Below are positions 45,781-54,649 of a stretch of DNA of 63,717 nt, in pieces. Under the pieces are notes generated by a model. It did no database searches, was not told the DNA's origin, and saw nothing but the letters and a program-made list of their open reading frames with translations. Origin of the DNA: Bacteroidales bacterium (GTDB taxonomy: Bacteria > Bacteroidota > Bacteroidia > Bacteroidales > WCHB1-69); the NCBI GenBank assembly GCA_017527945.1, contig JAFXPL010000123.1, forward strand, positions 1-63,717. The letters run 5' to 3'. Position numbers and translations under genes: made by a program. How positions within the stretch are numbered: the first letter of the stretch is position 1; every line of letters starts with the position of its first letter.

Positions 45781-47538
45781 ATGACAAAAAATATCACCAA
45801 ATTTCGTAGCAGCTATCTTATTGACAAGTCTTACCGGCTAACACTGCTGAGCGTGACGCTTACGGCATTGGCACCGCTTATCGCTACGCTGGTCGACGGT
45901 CTCTTCTCAAGCAACCTGTTGGGCAACGATGCTTTCATCGCAGTGAGTGTATCGCTACCTTTAGTCAACGCAGTGAGCGTGCTAACGATGATATGTGAAC
46001 GTGGTGGCTCAGTGCTTGCAGCAGGTCAGTTAGCTAAGGGCAACCGCGATCGGGCCAACCGCATATACACAGCGGCACTCGCCTCGGCGGTGCTGGTGGC
46101 GGCAATAGCGGCTGCGGGCATCTGGATTAACCTCGACAGCATCTCTTTGAAGCTGACCGGCAGGCCCGAGAGCGCAGCGTATGCCCGCGAGTACCTACAG
46201 GTGATCGTAATTTACATGCTCATCCTGCCGCTAAACAACACGTTCAACGACTTTGCAACGCAAGAGGGTTTTCCGCAGCTAACCACCCGAGCCGTGGTTA
46301 CGGGCAGCGTGGTCAATGTGGTGCTCGACATCCTTTTCATCGGTATTCTCGGCATGGGCATCAGCGGTGCGGCATGGGGCACGGTCTTTTCGGGTCTCAT
46401 CAATCTCGCGCTCATATCGCACTATTTCCTTAAGGGCAAGAGCCAGTTCAGATTGGCACGACCACAGGGCGACCTGGGTGCCATCATCGGCGAAAACCTC
46501 AAGCATGGCTTCGGTTTCAACGTATATTTTATCGTGGTTAATACCTTTATGCTGCTGGGCAACGCATTGGTACTGAAAGTGGCAGGACACGACGGGTTGA
46601 CGATCTTTGAAGTATGTCTGCAGATACAGTCGGCCACGTTCTCGGTTGCTATGGGACTCACTATGGCCGGTGTCTCGCTCGTCACCTACATGCGTGCGAG
46701 CGGCGACAGCGACGGGCTGCAACGCATCATGCAAAATACTGCCAGCATAGTGGTGGGATTCTACGGCGTGATACTGCTGTCACTGGTGACTGTGCCGCAG
46801 TTTTTCCTGTGGTGCTTTGATCTCGATGGCATCGACCTCGCCCTGACCCGCAGGGTATTCACCTGCTTTGGCATCTACTACTTCTGCTTCTGTGTGGTAG
46901 CGGTGTATGTCACCGTTGTACTACAACTGGCAGGTCACGTAGCGGCCAAGATCATACTGGTATTCGCCATGGGTACCATAGCCTATCTGAGTATGCTTGG
47001 CCTTTCGAAGGTTAGTGCCGATGCCATGTGGCTGGGATTGATTGTGGGTGGTGTGCCTATCCTTGTAGCCAGTCTGGCCTACGGCTACTGGGAACACCGC
47101 AAGTACCCGTTCTATACGATGTTTACGATGGTTGACAAGCTGCCGACGTGTATCAAGTTCGAATGCTCGATAGATTACGATCAACGTAATTTTGACGAGA
47201 TGAAAAAGAAGATGAAGCTATTTGCCGACACCTGCGAGATGAGTGACGAGATGAGCACTAAGATGTACTCTACTATCCAGGCGCTCTTTAAGAATGCCCA
47301 GGAGCGCAGAAGTAGTCAGCTTAAATATCTCGACATCTCGCTCTGCGAGTTAGACGACGGAATCCAGATGACGATCAAAGACTGCGGCCGTCCCTACGAC
47401 CCGGTACACAATGGTATGGATGCCGCATCTGTAGGCGCCCGCTCTGCCACCTACCGCTACATGTTCACCATGAATGTAACAACTATAGTATGGGACAAAA
47501 CCCCAAATCAAACAAAAAAGGAGAAGAACAAGGCTTGA
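45781..47538 (+). CDS. MATE-family transporter with C-terminal HATPase-like domain
   Basis: 585 residues. Residues 1 to about 445 are a MATE transporter with 12 helices (e.g. TALAPLIATLVDGLFSSNLL; PLNNTFNDFATQEGFP). The remaining 140 residues are soluble: FECSIDYDQRNFDEMKKKMK, then STIQALFKNAQER (N-box position), LDISLCELDDGIQMTIKDCG (G1-like) and TYRYMFTMNVTTIVW. This is the plan of the SpoIIAB/RsbW-type ATPase tail seen on some MATE proteins. It may let ATP or a partner kinase regulate export of an unknown compound. The gene starts two bases after the SUMF1-like gene and uses more ATA/CTA codons than its neighbours, a hint of transfer. Confidence 0.82.
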   Translation: MTKNITKFRSSYLIDKSYRLTLLSVTLTALAPLIATLVDGLFSSNLLGNDAFIAVSVSLPLVNAVSVLTMICERGGSVLAAGQLAKGNRDRANRIYTAALASAVLVAAIAAAGIWINLDSISLKLTGRPESAAYAREYLQVIVIYMLILPLNNTFNDFATQEGFPQLTTRAVVTGSVVNVVLDILFIGILGMGISGAAWGTVFSGLINLALISHYFLKGKSQFRLARPQGDLGAIIGENLKHGFGFNVYFIVVNTFMLLGNALVLKVAGHDGLTIFEVCLQIQSATFSVAMGLTMAGVSLVTYMRASGDSDGLQRIMQNTASIVVGFYGVILLSLVTVPQFFLWCFDLDGIDLALTRRVFTCFGIYYFCFCVVAVYVTVVLQLAGHVAAKIILVFAMGTIAYLSMLGLSKVSADAMWLGLIVGGVPILVASLAYGYWEHRKYPFYTMFTMVDKLPTCIKFECSIDYDQRNFDEMKKKMKLFADTCEMSDEMSTKMYSTIQALFKNAQERRSSQLKYLDISLCELDDGIQMTIKDCGRPYDPVHNGMDAASVGARSATYRYMFTMNVTTIVWDKTPNQTKKEKNKA

Positions 47539-47603
47539 GCAAAAAGAGTCAAATTTGTGTCATGAATAATGCAGGCTAAGCCATAGCCATTAACCGATTT
47601 TTG

Positions 47604-47611
47604 TACCTTTG
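47604..47611 (+). promoter_or_regulatory. -7 box of the Nudix hydrolase gene
   Basis: TACCTTTG matches TAnnTTTG and overlaps an upstream in-frame start, favouring the ATG at 47636. Confidence 0.6.
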
Positions 47612-47635
47612 CCGCCAATATTCAAACAAACAGTT

Positions 47636-48121
47636 ATGAGCATCAAATACCCCTTGACGGTTTTCCACGAGAACAGGCCGGTGGTCTTGCGCGACGAGCA
47701 GGAATGGATCCGCTTCGCGCAAGAATACCGCATTATCCACGCCGCCGGCGGCATCGTTTCCGACGAGAACGACGACACCCTCATGATCTTCCGCTACGGA
47801 TGCTGGGACTTTCCTAAAGGCAAGGTCGAGGCCGGCGAAGACTGGCCGACGGCCGCCCTGCGCGAGGTGCAGGAGGAGACCGGACTGCACGAAATCACCC
47901 TGCATGAGCCACTTCCCGACACCTACCACACCTACATCCTGCACGACACGCCCATCCTCAAAATCACCCACTGGTTCGCCATGACCGCCCCCGCGCAGGC
48001 CCTCACCCCGCAGACCGAGGAGGACATCAGCCAGGCTGTGTGGGTACCCCGCCCGGAGGTGGCCGACCGCCTGCAAGACTCCTACCCCTCCCTTCGCGAA
48101 CTTTGGACAAAGATACGGTAG
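47636..48121 (+). CDS. Nudix hydrolase
   Basis: 161 residues from MSIKYPLTVF. The Nudix box GKVEAGEDWPTAALREVQEE plus TGL is complete and canonical (GX5EX7REUXEEXGU), so hydrolysis of a nucleoside diphosphate linked to another group is expected. The substrate (dinucleotide polyphosphate, ADP-ribose or similar) cannot be read from sequence. It is unrelated in detail to the Nudix regulator at 5517, having an intact box and no DNA-binding domain. The alpha/beta hydrolase gene begins four bases after its stop. Confidence 0.92.
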   Translation: MSIKYPLTVFHENRPVVLRDEQEWIRFAQEYRIIHAAGGIVSDENDDTLMIFRYGCWDFPKGKVEAGEDWPTAALREVQEETGLHEITLHEPLPDTYHTYILHDTPILKITHWFAMTAPAQALTPQTEEDISQAVWVPRPEVADRLQDSYPSLRELWTKIR

Positions 48122-48125
48122 CACG

Positions 48126-49583
48126 ATGTTCACAGACACTTTCCTTAAACAGCCTCGGAGAGGCAAAACGCACGAAGTGCAATTAACCCCACACAAGCGA
48201 AGCGCAGTGTGGGGCGTAGCCCTACTCCTTCTCGCGATGTGCTCCCTCTCAGCCCAGCCCGTCACCGGCTACTGGGAAGGTAAAATCGCCGTGTCGAAGC
48301 ACGACTCCCTCACCATCGGCGTGCAGATCGAAAACCGCGCCGACACGCTGTACATCGAGCTCGACAGCCCCGACCAGTACTTCATCGGGCAGTCCGCGTC
48401 AGACCCGCGTTTCGCGGACTCCACCCTGTCGTTCCATGTCCCCAAGTTCAACCTGAGCTATGAAGGACGAATTTCCGCCGACGGACAACGGTTCACGGGA
48501 GTGTGCGCCCAACACGGACGCAAGTTCGCCTGCACACTGGCGAAAGGGGCGATGCGCAAGTGCTTCCCCCGGCCGCAAACCCCTGCCCCGCCCTACCCGT
48601 ACCGGACGGAGGAGCTCAACTTCCGCGACCGCAGCGGCAAGAAGCCCCTCATTGCCGGAACGCTCACCCTGCCCGCCGACAAGCCGCAGGGCCTTGTCGT
48701 CCTCATCAGCGGCTCCGGATGGCAGGACCGCGACGAGACCCTCTTCGCGCACAAACCCTTCGCCGTGCTCGCCGACACCCTCACCAAGGCTGGCTTCGCC
48801 ACCTTCCGCTACGACGATTTCCCCGTGGCAACTTTCCTGAAATCCACTACCTACGACTTCGCCGATGCCGTTCAACTCATCCTTGACTCCCTGCTACAAC
48901 GAAATGATTTACAAGGAATTAAACTCGGGTTATTAGGACACAGCGAGGGCAGCCTCGTGGCGGCCATGGTGGCAGCCGATGACCCGCGCGTGGGCTTCAC
49001 CATCCACCTCGGCGGCGTGGCGCAACCCTTCGACGAAATTCTGCTCTTCCAAAGCGAAGCCCTCAACAGAGCCTCTAACACATTGACAGAAAAAGAGATA
49101 GCAAACAGCACCGCCATCAACCGGAAAATGTACGAACGCATCAAGAAAAGCAAAAACCGGAATGAATGCGCCGAACAAATCGGAAAGCTTTGGGACGAAC
49201 TGGCAGCACAGCTTACGGAGGAGGAACGCGCCAAATACCGCATGACCCCCGACAGGAAACTCGCCACGATTCAGACCATGAGCTCCCCTTGGTACTACGA
49301 ACTTTTCAAAATCGAACCCGGGAAATACTGGAAAAAAATAGCCTCCCCGGTTTTGGCCATTTCAGGGGCGAAAGACCTGCAAGTTGAAGCGAAAGCCGCC
49401 TTCGGAAACATGCAGAAATACCTGAAAAAGAAAACGATACAGGAATACCACTTGCTCCCCGATGACAACCATCTGCTGCAGCCGTGCAAGACGGGAAGCA
49501 CAGAAGAGTATGCCACCATCGAGACCACCATTGACCCCGCCGTGTTAGGGATCCTGATTCGATGGGTTAAATCGCTGAAATAA
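48126..49583 (+). CDS. Secreted alpha/beta hydrolase with element-encoded N-terminus
   Basis: 485 residues. The mature part has a beta-rich N-terminal domain (about 45-160) and an alpha/beta-hydrolase domain (from about 175) with ISGSGWQDRDE, the nucleophile elbow GHSEG (near 270) and a late DDNHLLQP that supplies His. This is a Bacteroidota esterase/peptidase-like family. The first 30 codons (FLKQPRRGKTHEV..., KRSAVWG) come from copy B of the 75-bp hairpin element, and they give the basic n-region in front of the hydrophobic signal core VALLLLAMCSLSAQ. An internal GTG at 48207 could start translation but would leave no basic n-region. Confidence 0.88.
   Translation: MFTDTFLKQPRRGKTHEVQLTPHKRSAVWGVALLLLAMCSLSAQPVTGYWEGKIAVSKHDSLTIGVQIENRADTLYIELDSPDQYFIGQSASDPRFADSTLSFHVPKFNLSYEGRISADGQRFTGVCAQHGRKFACTLAKGAMRKCFPRPQTPAPPYPYRTEELNFRDRSGKKPLIAGTLTLPADKPQGLVVLISGSGWQDRDETLFAHKPFAVLADTLTKAGFATFRYDDFPVATFLKSTTYDFADAVQLILDSLLQRNDLQGIKLGLLGHSEGSLVAAMVAADDPRVGFTIHLGGVAQPFDEILLFQSEALNRASNTLTEKEIANSTAINRKMYERIKKSKNRNECAEQIGKLWDELAAQLTEEERAKYRMTPDRKLATIQTMSSPWYYELFKIEPGKYWKKIASPVLAISGAKDLQVEAKAAFGNMQKYLKKKTIQEYHLLPDDNHLLQPCKTGSTEEYATIETTIDPAVLGILIRWVKSLK
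48141..48215. repeat. 75-bp hairpin element, copy B, inside coding sequence
   Basis: Differs from copy A (9814-9888) at two positions. It carries the same three stems (GCCTC-GGA-GAGGC, GCAC-GAA-GTGC, CCCCACAC-N12-GTGTGGGG) and here forms codons 6-30 of the hydrolase gene. Confidence 0.92.
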
Positions 49584-49589
49584 TGAATA

Positions 49590-50627
49590 TTACTTCCGAA
49601 TGTTCCGCGCATTAAGGGCCGCGCGGTAGCGGGCGGCGTTCTGCGCGTGCACCGCCGCACTCGACGTGAAGTTGTGATAGCCGGAAAAGTCCTCCTTGGC
49701 ACACATGTACAAGTAGTCGTGGTGCCGATAGTGCAGCACAGAGTCCATCGTGGAGGCTTCCGGAATGCGGATCGGTCCCGGGGGAAGCCCCTTGTACCTA
49801 TAAGTATTGTACGGGGAATCCACCTGCAGGTCAGCGTTCAGAATGCGTTTACGGGCAAAGTCGCCGATGGCAAACTTCACCGTCGGGTCAGACTGCAGCA
49901 ACATTCCCTTGTTCAGACGATTGATGTACAACCCCGCAATGACCGCCTTCTCCGACGGACGCATATTCTCCTCCTCCACGATCGAGGCTAACGTAGCCAC
50001 CTGCACAGGTGTCAGCCCGATTTCCTCAGCCTGCTTCAAACGCTCATTGTTCCAAAACTGCTCATAATAGCCCTGCATACGCTTCAAAAACTCATCCGCT
50101 GTGACATCATAGAAAATCTCGTAAGTGTTTGGTATAAAAAGACATACGGCAGTCGTATCCGTCAGCCCAAAGTTTTTCATGTAAGCATGGTCGTGCAGTA
50201 ATGCCGACAGTTCCCCCGGCTCGAAGAAGAAACGGTTGCCCACTTTCTCCACCAACTGGTCCACCGTGCGGACATTGTTGAACGTAAATTTCACGGAATA
50301 GTGCTGGCCGCGACGCAGCAAGCGCACCAAGTCAAGGTTCGAGCGGCAGGAGGAAATGTCGTATTTGCCAATACGCATCGTCCTGTATTTCAACGCCTTT
50401 GCAGTTCTCACAAAAGTATTTTCCGATTTCATTACCTGATGCTTCCGCAACGTGTCCAACACCTGATCAAAAGTTGCTTCTGGCGGCACGATCACCGTCA
50501 CATTCCGGTTCGCGACATTCGCCGAAAGGAAAGTCCTATAGAACAAAACGGCGGCTAATCCCGCCAACAGGACGGCAACAGCCACCAGAGCCAAAACAAT
50601 TCTCTTTTTCTTATTCATAAAATTCAA
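49590..50627 (-). CDS. mltG: Endolytic transglycosylase MltG
   Basis: 345 residues. One N-terminal membrane helix (VLALVAVAVLLAGLAAVLFY), a LysM-like region, then the YceG domain with the catalytic Glu in ASIVEEENMRPSEK (near 217) and the conserved GLPPGPIRIPEASTMDSVLH. MltG cleaves nascent glycan strands and so sets their length at the inner membrane. It faces the alpha/beta hydrolase gene tail to tail (6 bases). Confidence 0.95.
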   Translation of the reverse strand: MNFMNKKKRIVLALVAVAVLLAGLAAVLFYRTFLSANVANRNVTVIVPPEATFDQVLDTLRKHQVMKSENTFVRTAKALKYRTMRIGKYDISSCRSNLDLVRLLRRGQHYSVKFTFNNVRTVDQLVEKVGNRFFFEPGELSALLHDHAYMKNFGLTDTTAVCLFIPNTYEIFYDVTADEFLKRMQGYYEQFWNNERLKQAEEIGLTPVQVATLASIVEEENMRPSEKAVIAGLYINRLNKGMLLQSDPTVKFAIGDFARKRILNADLQVDSPYNTYRYKGLPPGPIRIPEASTMDSVLHYRHHDYLYMCAKEDFSGYHNFTSSAAVHAQNAARYRAALNARNIRK

Positions 50628-50644
50628 AAAGATGCGGCAAAATC

Positions 50645-51436
50645 CTACAACCTCATGGTTACCCGCAAGGAATGGGTGTAACGGTGCAGTTCTTCGTTAA
50701 AAATACCGCATTCGTCAACGGTGTCGATACGCACACGACCGCTGGCATGGATTATCTTATTGTCATTCAGCATCATACCCACATGGATAATATGGCCGTC
50801 TTCATCTTGGAAGAAGGCCAAGTCACCAAGCCGAGCCTCGCTGAGGAAGTCCAACGGTTCCCCAAAAGAGACCTGTTGCGAGGCATCACGGGGCAGTTGG
50901 ACCCCTACCATGGAGTACAGAAGTTGGGTGAATCCGGAACAGTCGATGCCAAAGGGTGTACGCCCGCCCCAAAGGTAGGGCGTGCCCAACAACAAAAACG
51001 CCCGTTGTCGGAGCAGTGCCATCCGCTCGGCGCGCGACATGTCAGGAGCACCGTCGGCCGGCATCCAGATTTCCGCATCCGGAACCGGCAAACGTTCCTG
51101 GAAGGGACTGTCCTGTATCTTCTTGACAGTCAACGATCCCATGACCAACACATTCGGCACCTCGATTCCCGAAGCGACAAAGGGCACACTTAGGCGCATC
51201 TTTTCCGCCCGCAGATACCGGTCGAAGAGGTCATCAGGCACCGAAAAGCACTGCTTTTCCTGAATCCAGCCCTCGTAGTTGTCGCTGTGACACATCACAC
51301 GCACCCAATCTCCTGACGTTTCCAGCACCCGAAAGGTCTCTCCGAAAAGCAGTTGGCTCACCATCTCCGAGCGGTGCGAAGGCTCCGCCCGCAAAGGAAT
51401 CACCGTCAAATGACAAATCCCTGAACTCATTTTCAT
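50645..51436 (-). CDS. NlpC/P60 peptidase with SH3 domain
   Basis: 263 residues. Residues about 8-65 form an SH3-like wall-binding domain (MVSQLLFGETFRVLETSGDW), and the C-terminal half is NlpC/P60 with the catalytic Cys in FGIDCSGFTQLL (near 164) and His in GHIIHVGMML. Such enzymes cut gamma-D-Glu-diaminopimelate bonds of murein peptides, often in recycling. No signal peptide is evident, so it may act in the cytoplasm or be exported by another route. Next to mltG on the same strand. Confidence 0.92.
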   Translation of the reverse strand: MKMSSGICHLTVIPLRAEPSHRSEMVSQLLFGETFRVLETSGDWVRVMCHSDNYEGWIQEKQCFSVPDDLFDRYLRAEKMRLSVPFVASGIEVPNVLVMGSLTVKKIQDSPFQERLPVPDAEIWMPADGAPDMSRAERMALLRQRAFLLLGTPYLWGGRTPFGIDCSGFTQLLYSMVGVQLPRDASQQVSFGEPLDFLSEARLGDLAFFQDEDGHIIHVGMMLNDNKIIHASGRVRIDTVDECGIFNEELHRYTHSLRVTMRL

Positions 51437-51494
51437 CCTAAACTCCTAAACCTTCTAAACCACCTAAACCTCCTAAACTTCTAAACCTCTAAAC
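51436..51494. repeat. CTAAACCTC array
   Basis: Six to seven degenerate 8-9 base units filling the interval between the DUF3127 stop and the NlpC/P60 start; related in sequence to the array at 11668-11733. Confidence 0.8.
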
Positions 51495-51497
51495 TCA

Positions 51498-52142
51498 TCA
51501 GAAGGGCAAATCATCGGTGCCGCCATCATCGGTGAACGTTTCTTGCGGCATCGGCGGCAGGTTGCTCGTGTCGGTCGGAACCTGAGTGTATGGGGCAGGT
51601 TGAGGCTGAGACGGTTGAGGCTGGCTATAACCCTGTTGCGGAGGCACCGGAGCATAACCTTGCTGTTGCGGCTGACCATAGCCGGGCTGTTGCGGCTGGC
51701 CATAACCGGGCTGAGGTTGGCCGTAACCGGGTTGCGGCTGCGCGTAGCCTGGCTGAGGCTGACCATAACCCTGTTGCTGAGGAGGATACATCGCCTGGGG
51801 CTGGCCATAACCCTGGGGAGCATAGCCTGCCTGCGGATAAGCAGGCGCACCCATGGCACCGGCAGGAGTGGCCGGATCTATCTTCCACGCACGCACACTG
51901 GTGAACCAGCTGCCCGGAGTGTTCCGAGACTCCCGCGACTCCAGGTCAAACGAAATCGTGACCATACTGCCCTCCTGGAACTGGTCCAGCATTCGGGCAC
52001 GCTCTCCCCAAAAAGAGATGCACACTTTCCGGGGATATTGATCCATCGTTTCAATGAGGACGTCAGCGCGAGTCCAGTTACCATTAGCGCCCACACCCGA
52101 CTGCACGGGCAGTTTCTGCATTAATTTTCCTGTGATTTCCAT
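51498..52142 (-). CDS. DUF3127 protein with Gln/Pro/Gly/Tyr repeats and SSB-like tip
   Basis: 214 residues. The first 90 ([20 protein letters not shown] ... [11 protein letters not shown]) are DUF3127, which has OB-fold-like strand order. About 95 residues of low complexity follow, built on [13 protein letters not shown] units, much longer than in typical members. The protein ends in [10 protein letters not shown], closely matching the DDDLPF/DDDIPF C-terminal tip by which SSB recruits repair proteins. A single-stranded-DNA-binding, SSB-like role is therefore an attractive inference. It lies two bases downstream of the mlaD gene. Confidence 0.85.
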   Translation of the reverse strand: MEITGKLMQKLPVQSGVGANGNWTRADVLIETMDQYPRKVCISFWGERARMLDQFQEGSMVTISFDLESRESRNTPGSWFTSVRAWKIDPATPAGAMGAPAYPQAGYAPQGYGQPQAMYPPQQQGYGQPQPGYAQPQPGYGQPQPGYGQPQQPGYGQPQQQGYAPVPPQQGYSQPQPSQPQPAPYTQVPTDTSNLPPMPQETFTDDGGTDDLPF

Positions 52143-52144
52143 AA

Positions 52145-53128
52145 TTAGTTTTTATTTTTCTTCTCTTTTTTCCCAAAAATAGTGACATTAATGTATTTCG
52201 ACGGGTTCGCCTTGATGTCCTGGATAAGCAAATTCAGGCTTTCAATCGTCCCGTTCAGACTCCTGTACAGCGAATCGTTCTCAACGAGCTGCCCGACCGT
52301 GCCCTGGCCATTTTTCACATCGGCGAGGATCTGGTTGGCGCTATTGACGGTCTGCTGTGCATTATCAACCAACGAGCGTATGTTGCTCTGTGCCAAGGAG
52401 TCCGTGATATTATCGACATTGGCGACAATGGCTTCGATCTTCGGGCTGGCCTCGCTGAGCGTCTTCGTCAGGGTTTGCAGCTGCGACATCACGCTGTTGA
52501 CCTTCCCGCCGTTGTCAGCAAGAAGTTTCGACAGGTCGCGGGTGCTGTGTTCGAGGTTGACCAGCGTGTTCCGGATTCTCTCGCCGCCGTTGAGGGAGTC
52601 GTCGCTGCGGAAAGCGAGCTTGAGGTTCTGCCCGATGGTATCGACCGAGGCCGCCACGCTCTGGAGCTGTGCCACTAAGTCGCCCACCCCGTCGAGCATA
52701 CCGCCGGCTAAACAGCAGCCCAACGTGTCGCCGCGGTGCGCCACCTCCGACGACTCGCCGAGGAGGAGATTCACCACCATGCCGCCCAGAACATCCTTCT
52801 GCGCCACCTCGAACTTCGAATCCTTCGGAATGTCGAGTTTTTCAGTGATCAACATCTCCGCGCAGATACGCACCGGCTTACTGCTCAGCAACTTAATATC
52901 CGTCACTTTGCCGATTGTATAGCCATTCAACACGATATTCGTGCTTTCATGCAGCGCACCGACATCTTCGAAAACAGCGTAGTAGTAATTCTTTTTCCCG
53001 AAAACATTAATCCCTTTCAAAAACACGGAGCCAAAGTAGAAAATCAGCGCCGCTGCAATGAAAAACAGCGCGACCTTGATGTTCCTAATCTCCTTTTTCG
53101 AATAGGATTTCTGCTCGTTATTACCCAT
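52145..53128 (-). CDS. MlaD/MCE-family protein
   Basis: 327 residues. One N-terminal membrane helix ([19 protein letters not shown]), then an MCE domain (about 45-125, [20 protein letters not shown] and [13 protein letters not shown]), then long helices with many Ser, Asn and Gln (coiled-coil-like) to the end. MlaD hexamers form the periplasmic part of a lipid transporter that moves phospholipids between the membranes. The ATPase and permease partners are not adjacent. -7 box at 53152-53159. Confidence 0.9.
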   Translation of the reverse strand: MGNNEQKSYSKKEIRNIKVALFFIAAALIFYFGSVFLKGINVFGKKNYYYAVFEDVGALHESTNIVLNGYTIGKVTDIKLLSSKPVRICAEMLITEKLDIPKDSKFEVAQKDVLGGMVVNLLLGESSEVAHRGDTLGCCLAGGMLDGVGDLVAQLQSVAASVDTIGQNLKLAFRSDDSLNGGERIRNTLVNLEHSTRDLSKLLADNGGKVNSVMSQLQTLTKTLSEASPKIEAIVANVDNITDSLAQSNIRSLVDNAQQTVNSANQILADVKNGQGTVGQLVENDSLYRSLNGTIESLNLLIQDIKANPSKYINVTIFGKKEKKNKN

Positions 53129-53151
53129 CGGTTCAATTTCTATAAAAGGTG

Positions 53152-53159
53152 CAAAATTA
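53152..53159 (-). promoter_or_regulatory. -7 box of the mlaD gene
   Basis: TAATTTTG on the minus strand, 23 bases upstream of the start codon. Confidence 0.6.
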
Positions 53160-53251
53160 TCATTTTTTTTGTTATTGACACACGTTCCTGGTGATTTTCA
53201 GTCCCGAACATATACCGATTTTTACAACCGCCTGAAGCAGCCGAATGGCAA

Positions 53252-54649
53252 TCACATCACGAGCGCAGCGACGGCGTTGTGAAAGATCAGGTTGTTGGAA
53301 AGCACGTACGCACCTGCACCCGCGAGATAGCCGAGCAACGCGTAGGGGGTGATATGCTTCAAATACCAGATAAAGTCGATTTTTTCCATACCCATCACGG
53401 CCACACCTGCGGCGGAACCGATAATGAGAATGCTGCCGCCCGTTCCCGCGCAGTAGGCCAAAAAGATCCAGAACATATTGTCCATCGGGAAGCTGTACAT
53501 GCCCATGGCACCAGCCACCAGCGGCACATTGTCGATAATCGAGGAAAGAATACCGATCACCGTGTCGATCAGGTAGTAGTTCCCGTGGAAGGCCGTGTCA
53601 AGGCCGCCGGCAAGCATCGAGAGATGCCCCGCGCTCTGCAGGCCTGAGACAGCCAACAGGATGCCGAGGAAAAAGAGGATGCTGGGCAGGTCGATGCGCG
53701 TAAGCACGCCCGAGATCGTGAACTTGCGGTTCTCGTCCGGACTGGTCTTGTGCAGGATCTCCGTCGTGATCCAAAGGACAGAAAGACCGAGCATGATACC
53801 CATATAGGGTTTCAGGTGGGTCAAAATCTTGAAGACCGGGACAAAAACCAGTGCAGCAACGCCCATGAAGAAGATGAGGTTGCGCTGCCACGTGGGCACG
53901 CTTTGACTCGTGTCGTCGTGCGGGCGTTTCGAGGCGTCAATTTCGCCCCGCTCCACAAAGGAGACCACAATCAGCGGGATAATCATGGCAATGAGGCTCG
54001 GAATGAAGCATTCGAGGATCACGCTTCCCGTGGACACCTTCCCGGCAATCCAGAGCATGATGGTGGTCACGTCGCCGATGGGGCTCCACGCTCCGCCGGC
54101 ATTGGCCGCCAGAATCACCATGCCGCCAAAGAACCAGCGGTCATGTTGGTCAGGAAGCAGCTTCCGCAGCAATGCCACCATCACGATGGCTGTAGTGAGG
54201 TTGTCAAGAATAGCAGAGAAAAAGAACGTGATAAAACTCAAAATCCACAGCAGCTTCACCTTGTTTGTGGTTTTGATGTTGTCGGTGATGATGTTGAAAC
54301 CGCCGTAGGTGTCAATGAGTTCCACCACCGTCATCGCGCCCATCAGGTAGAAAAGGATCTCCGCGATGTCTCCCAAATGCTCGATTAGCTCGTGCGTGGT
54401 GATGAAGTCAATGAACGGCTTCGCGGAGTCGGGATGCGCGGCCTTGAACGCCTCGTAACCCGCCCCGAAGTCGGCAAAATCATAGATGCCTGGACCCGAC
54501 AGGATGTAACAAGTCCAGATCAACACGCCCGTCATCAACGCAAAGGCCGTCTTGTTGATTTTCAACGGATGTTCAAGGGCTATGCAAAGATAGCCGATGA
54601 CAAAAATGGCAATCATCAAATAAAACATAACGCAAAAATTTAATTCCAA
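53252..54649 (-). CDS. nhaD: Na+/H+ antiporter NhaD
   Basis: 465 residues, about 12 membrane helices. Characteristic NhaD stretches are THELIEHLGDIAEILFYLMG, the DNLTTAIVMVALLRKL block with its conserved Asp, and ANAGGAWSPIGDVTTIMLWI. It exports Na+ (or Li+) in exchange for protons at the inner membrane. The start abuts the stop of the outer-membrane protein gene upstream, so the two are likely one transcript. Confidence 0.94.
   Translation of the reverse strand: MELNFCVMFYLMIAIFVIGYLCIALEHPLKINKTAFALMTGVLIWTCYILSGPGIYDFADFGAGYEAFKAAHPDSAKPFIDFITTHELIEHLGDIAEILFYLMGAMTVVELIDTYGGFNIITDNIKTTNKVKLLWILSFITFFFSAILDNLTTAIVMVALLRKLLPDQHDRWFFGGMVILAANAGGAWSPIGDVTTIMLWIAGKVSTGSVILECFIPSLIAMIIPLIVVSFVERGEIDASKRPHDDTSQSVPTWQRNLIFFMGVAALVFVPVFKILTHLKPYMGIMLGLSVLWITTEILHKTSPDENRKFTISGVLTRIDLPSILFFLGILLAVSGLQSAGHLSMLAGGLDTAFHGNYYLIDTVIGILSSIIDNVPLVAGAMGMYSFPMDNMFWIFLAYCAGTGGSILIIGSAAGVAVMGMEKIDFIWYLKHITPYALLGYLAGAGAYVLSNNLIFHNAVAALVM

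Noticed and set aside
51625..51888. Alternative frames through the DUF3127 repeat region
   Set aside because: They arise from the periodic Gln/Pro/Gly/Tyr codons and show no independent gene signals.
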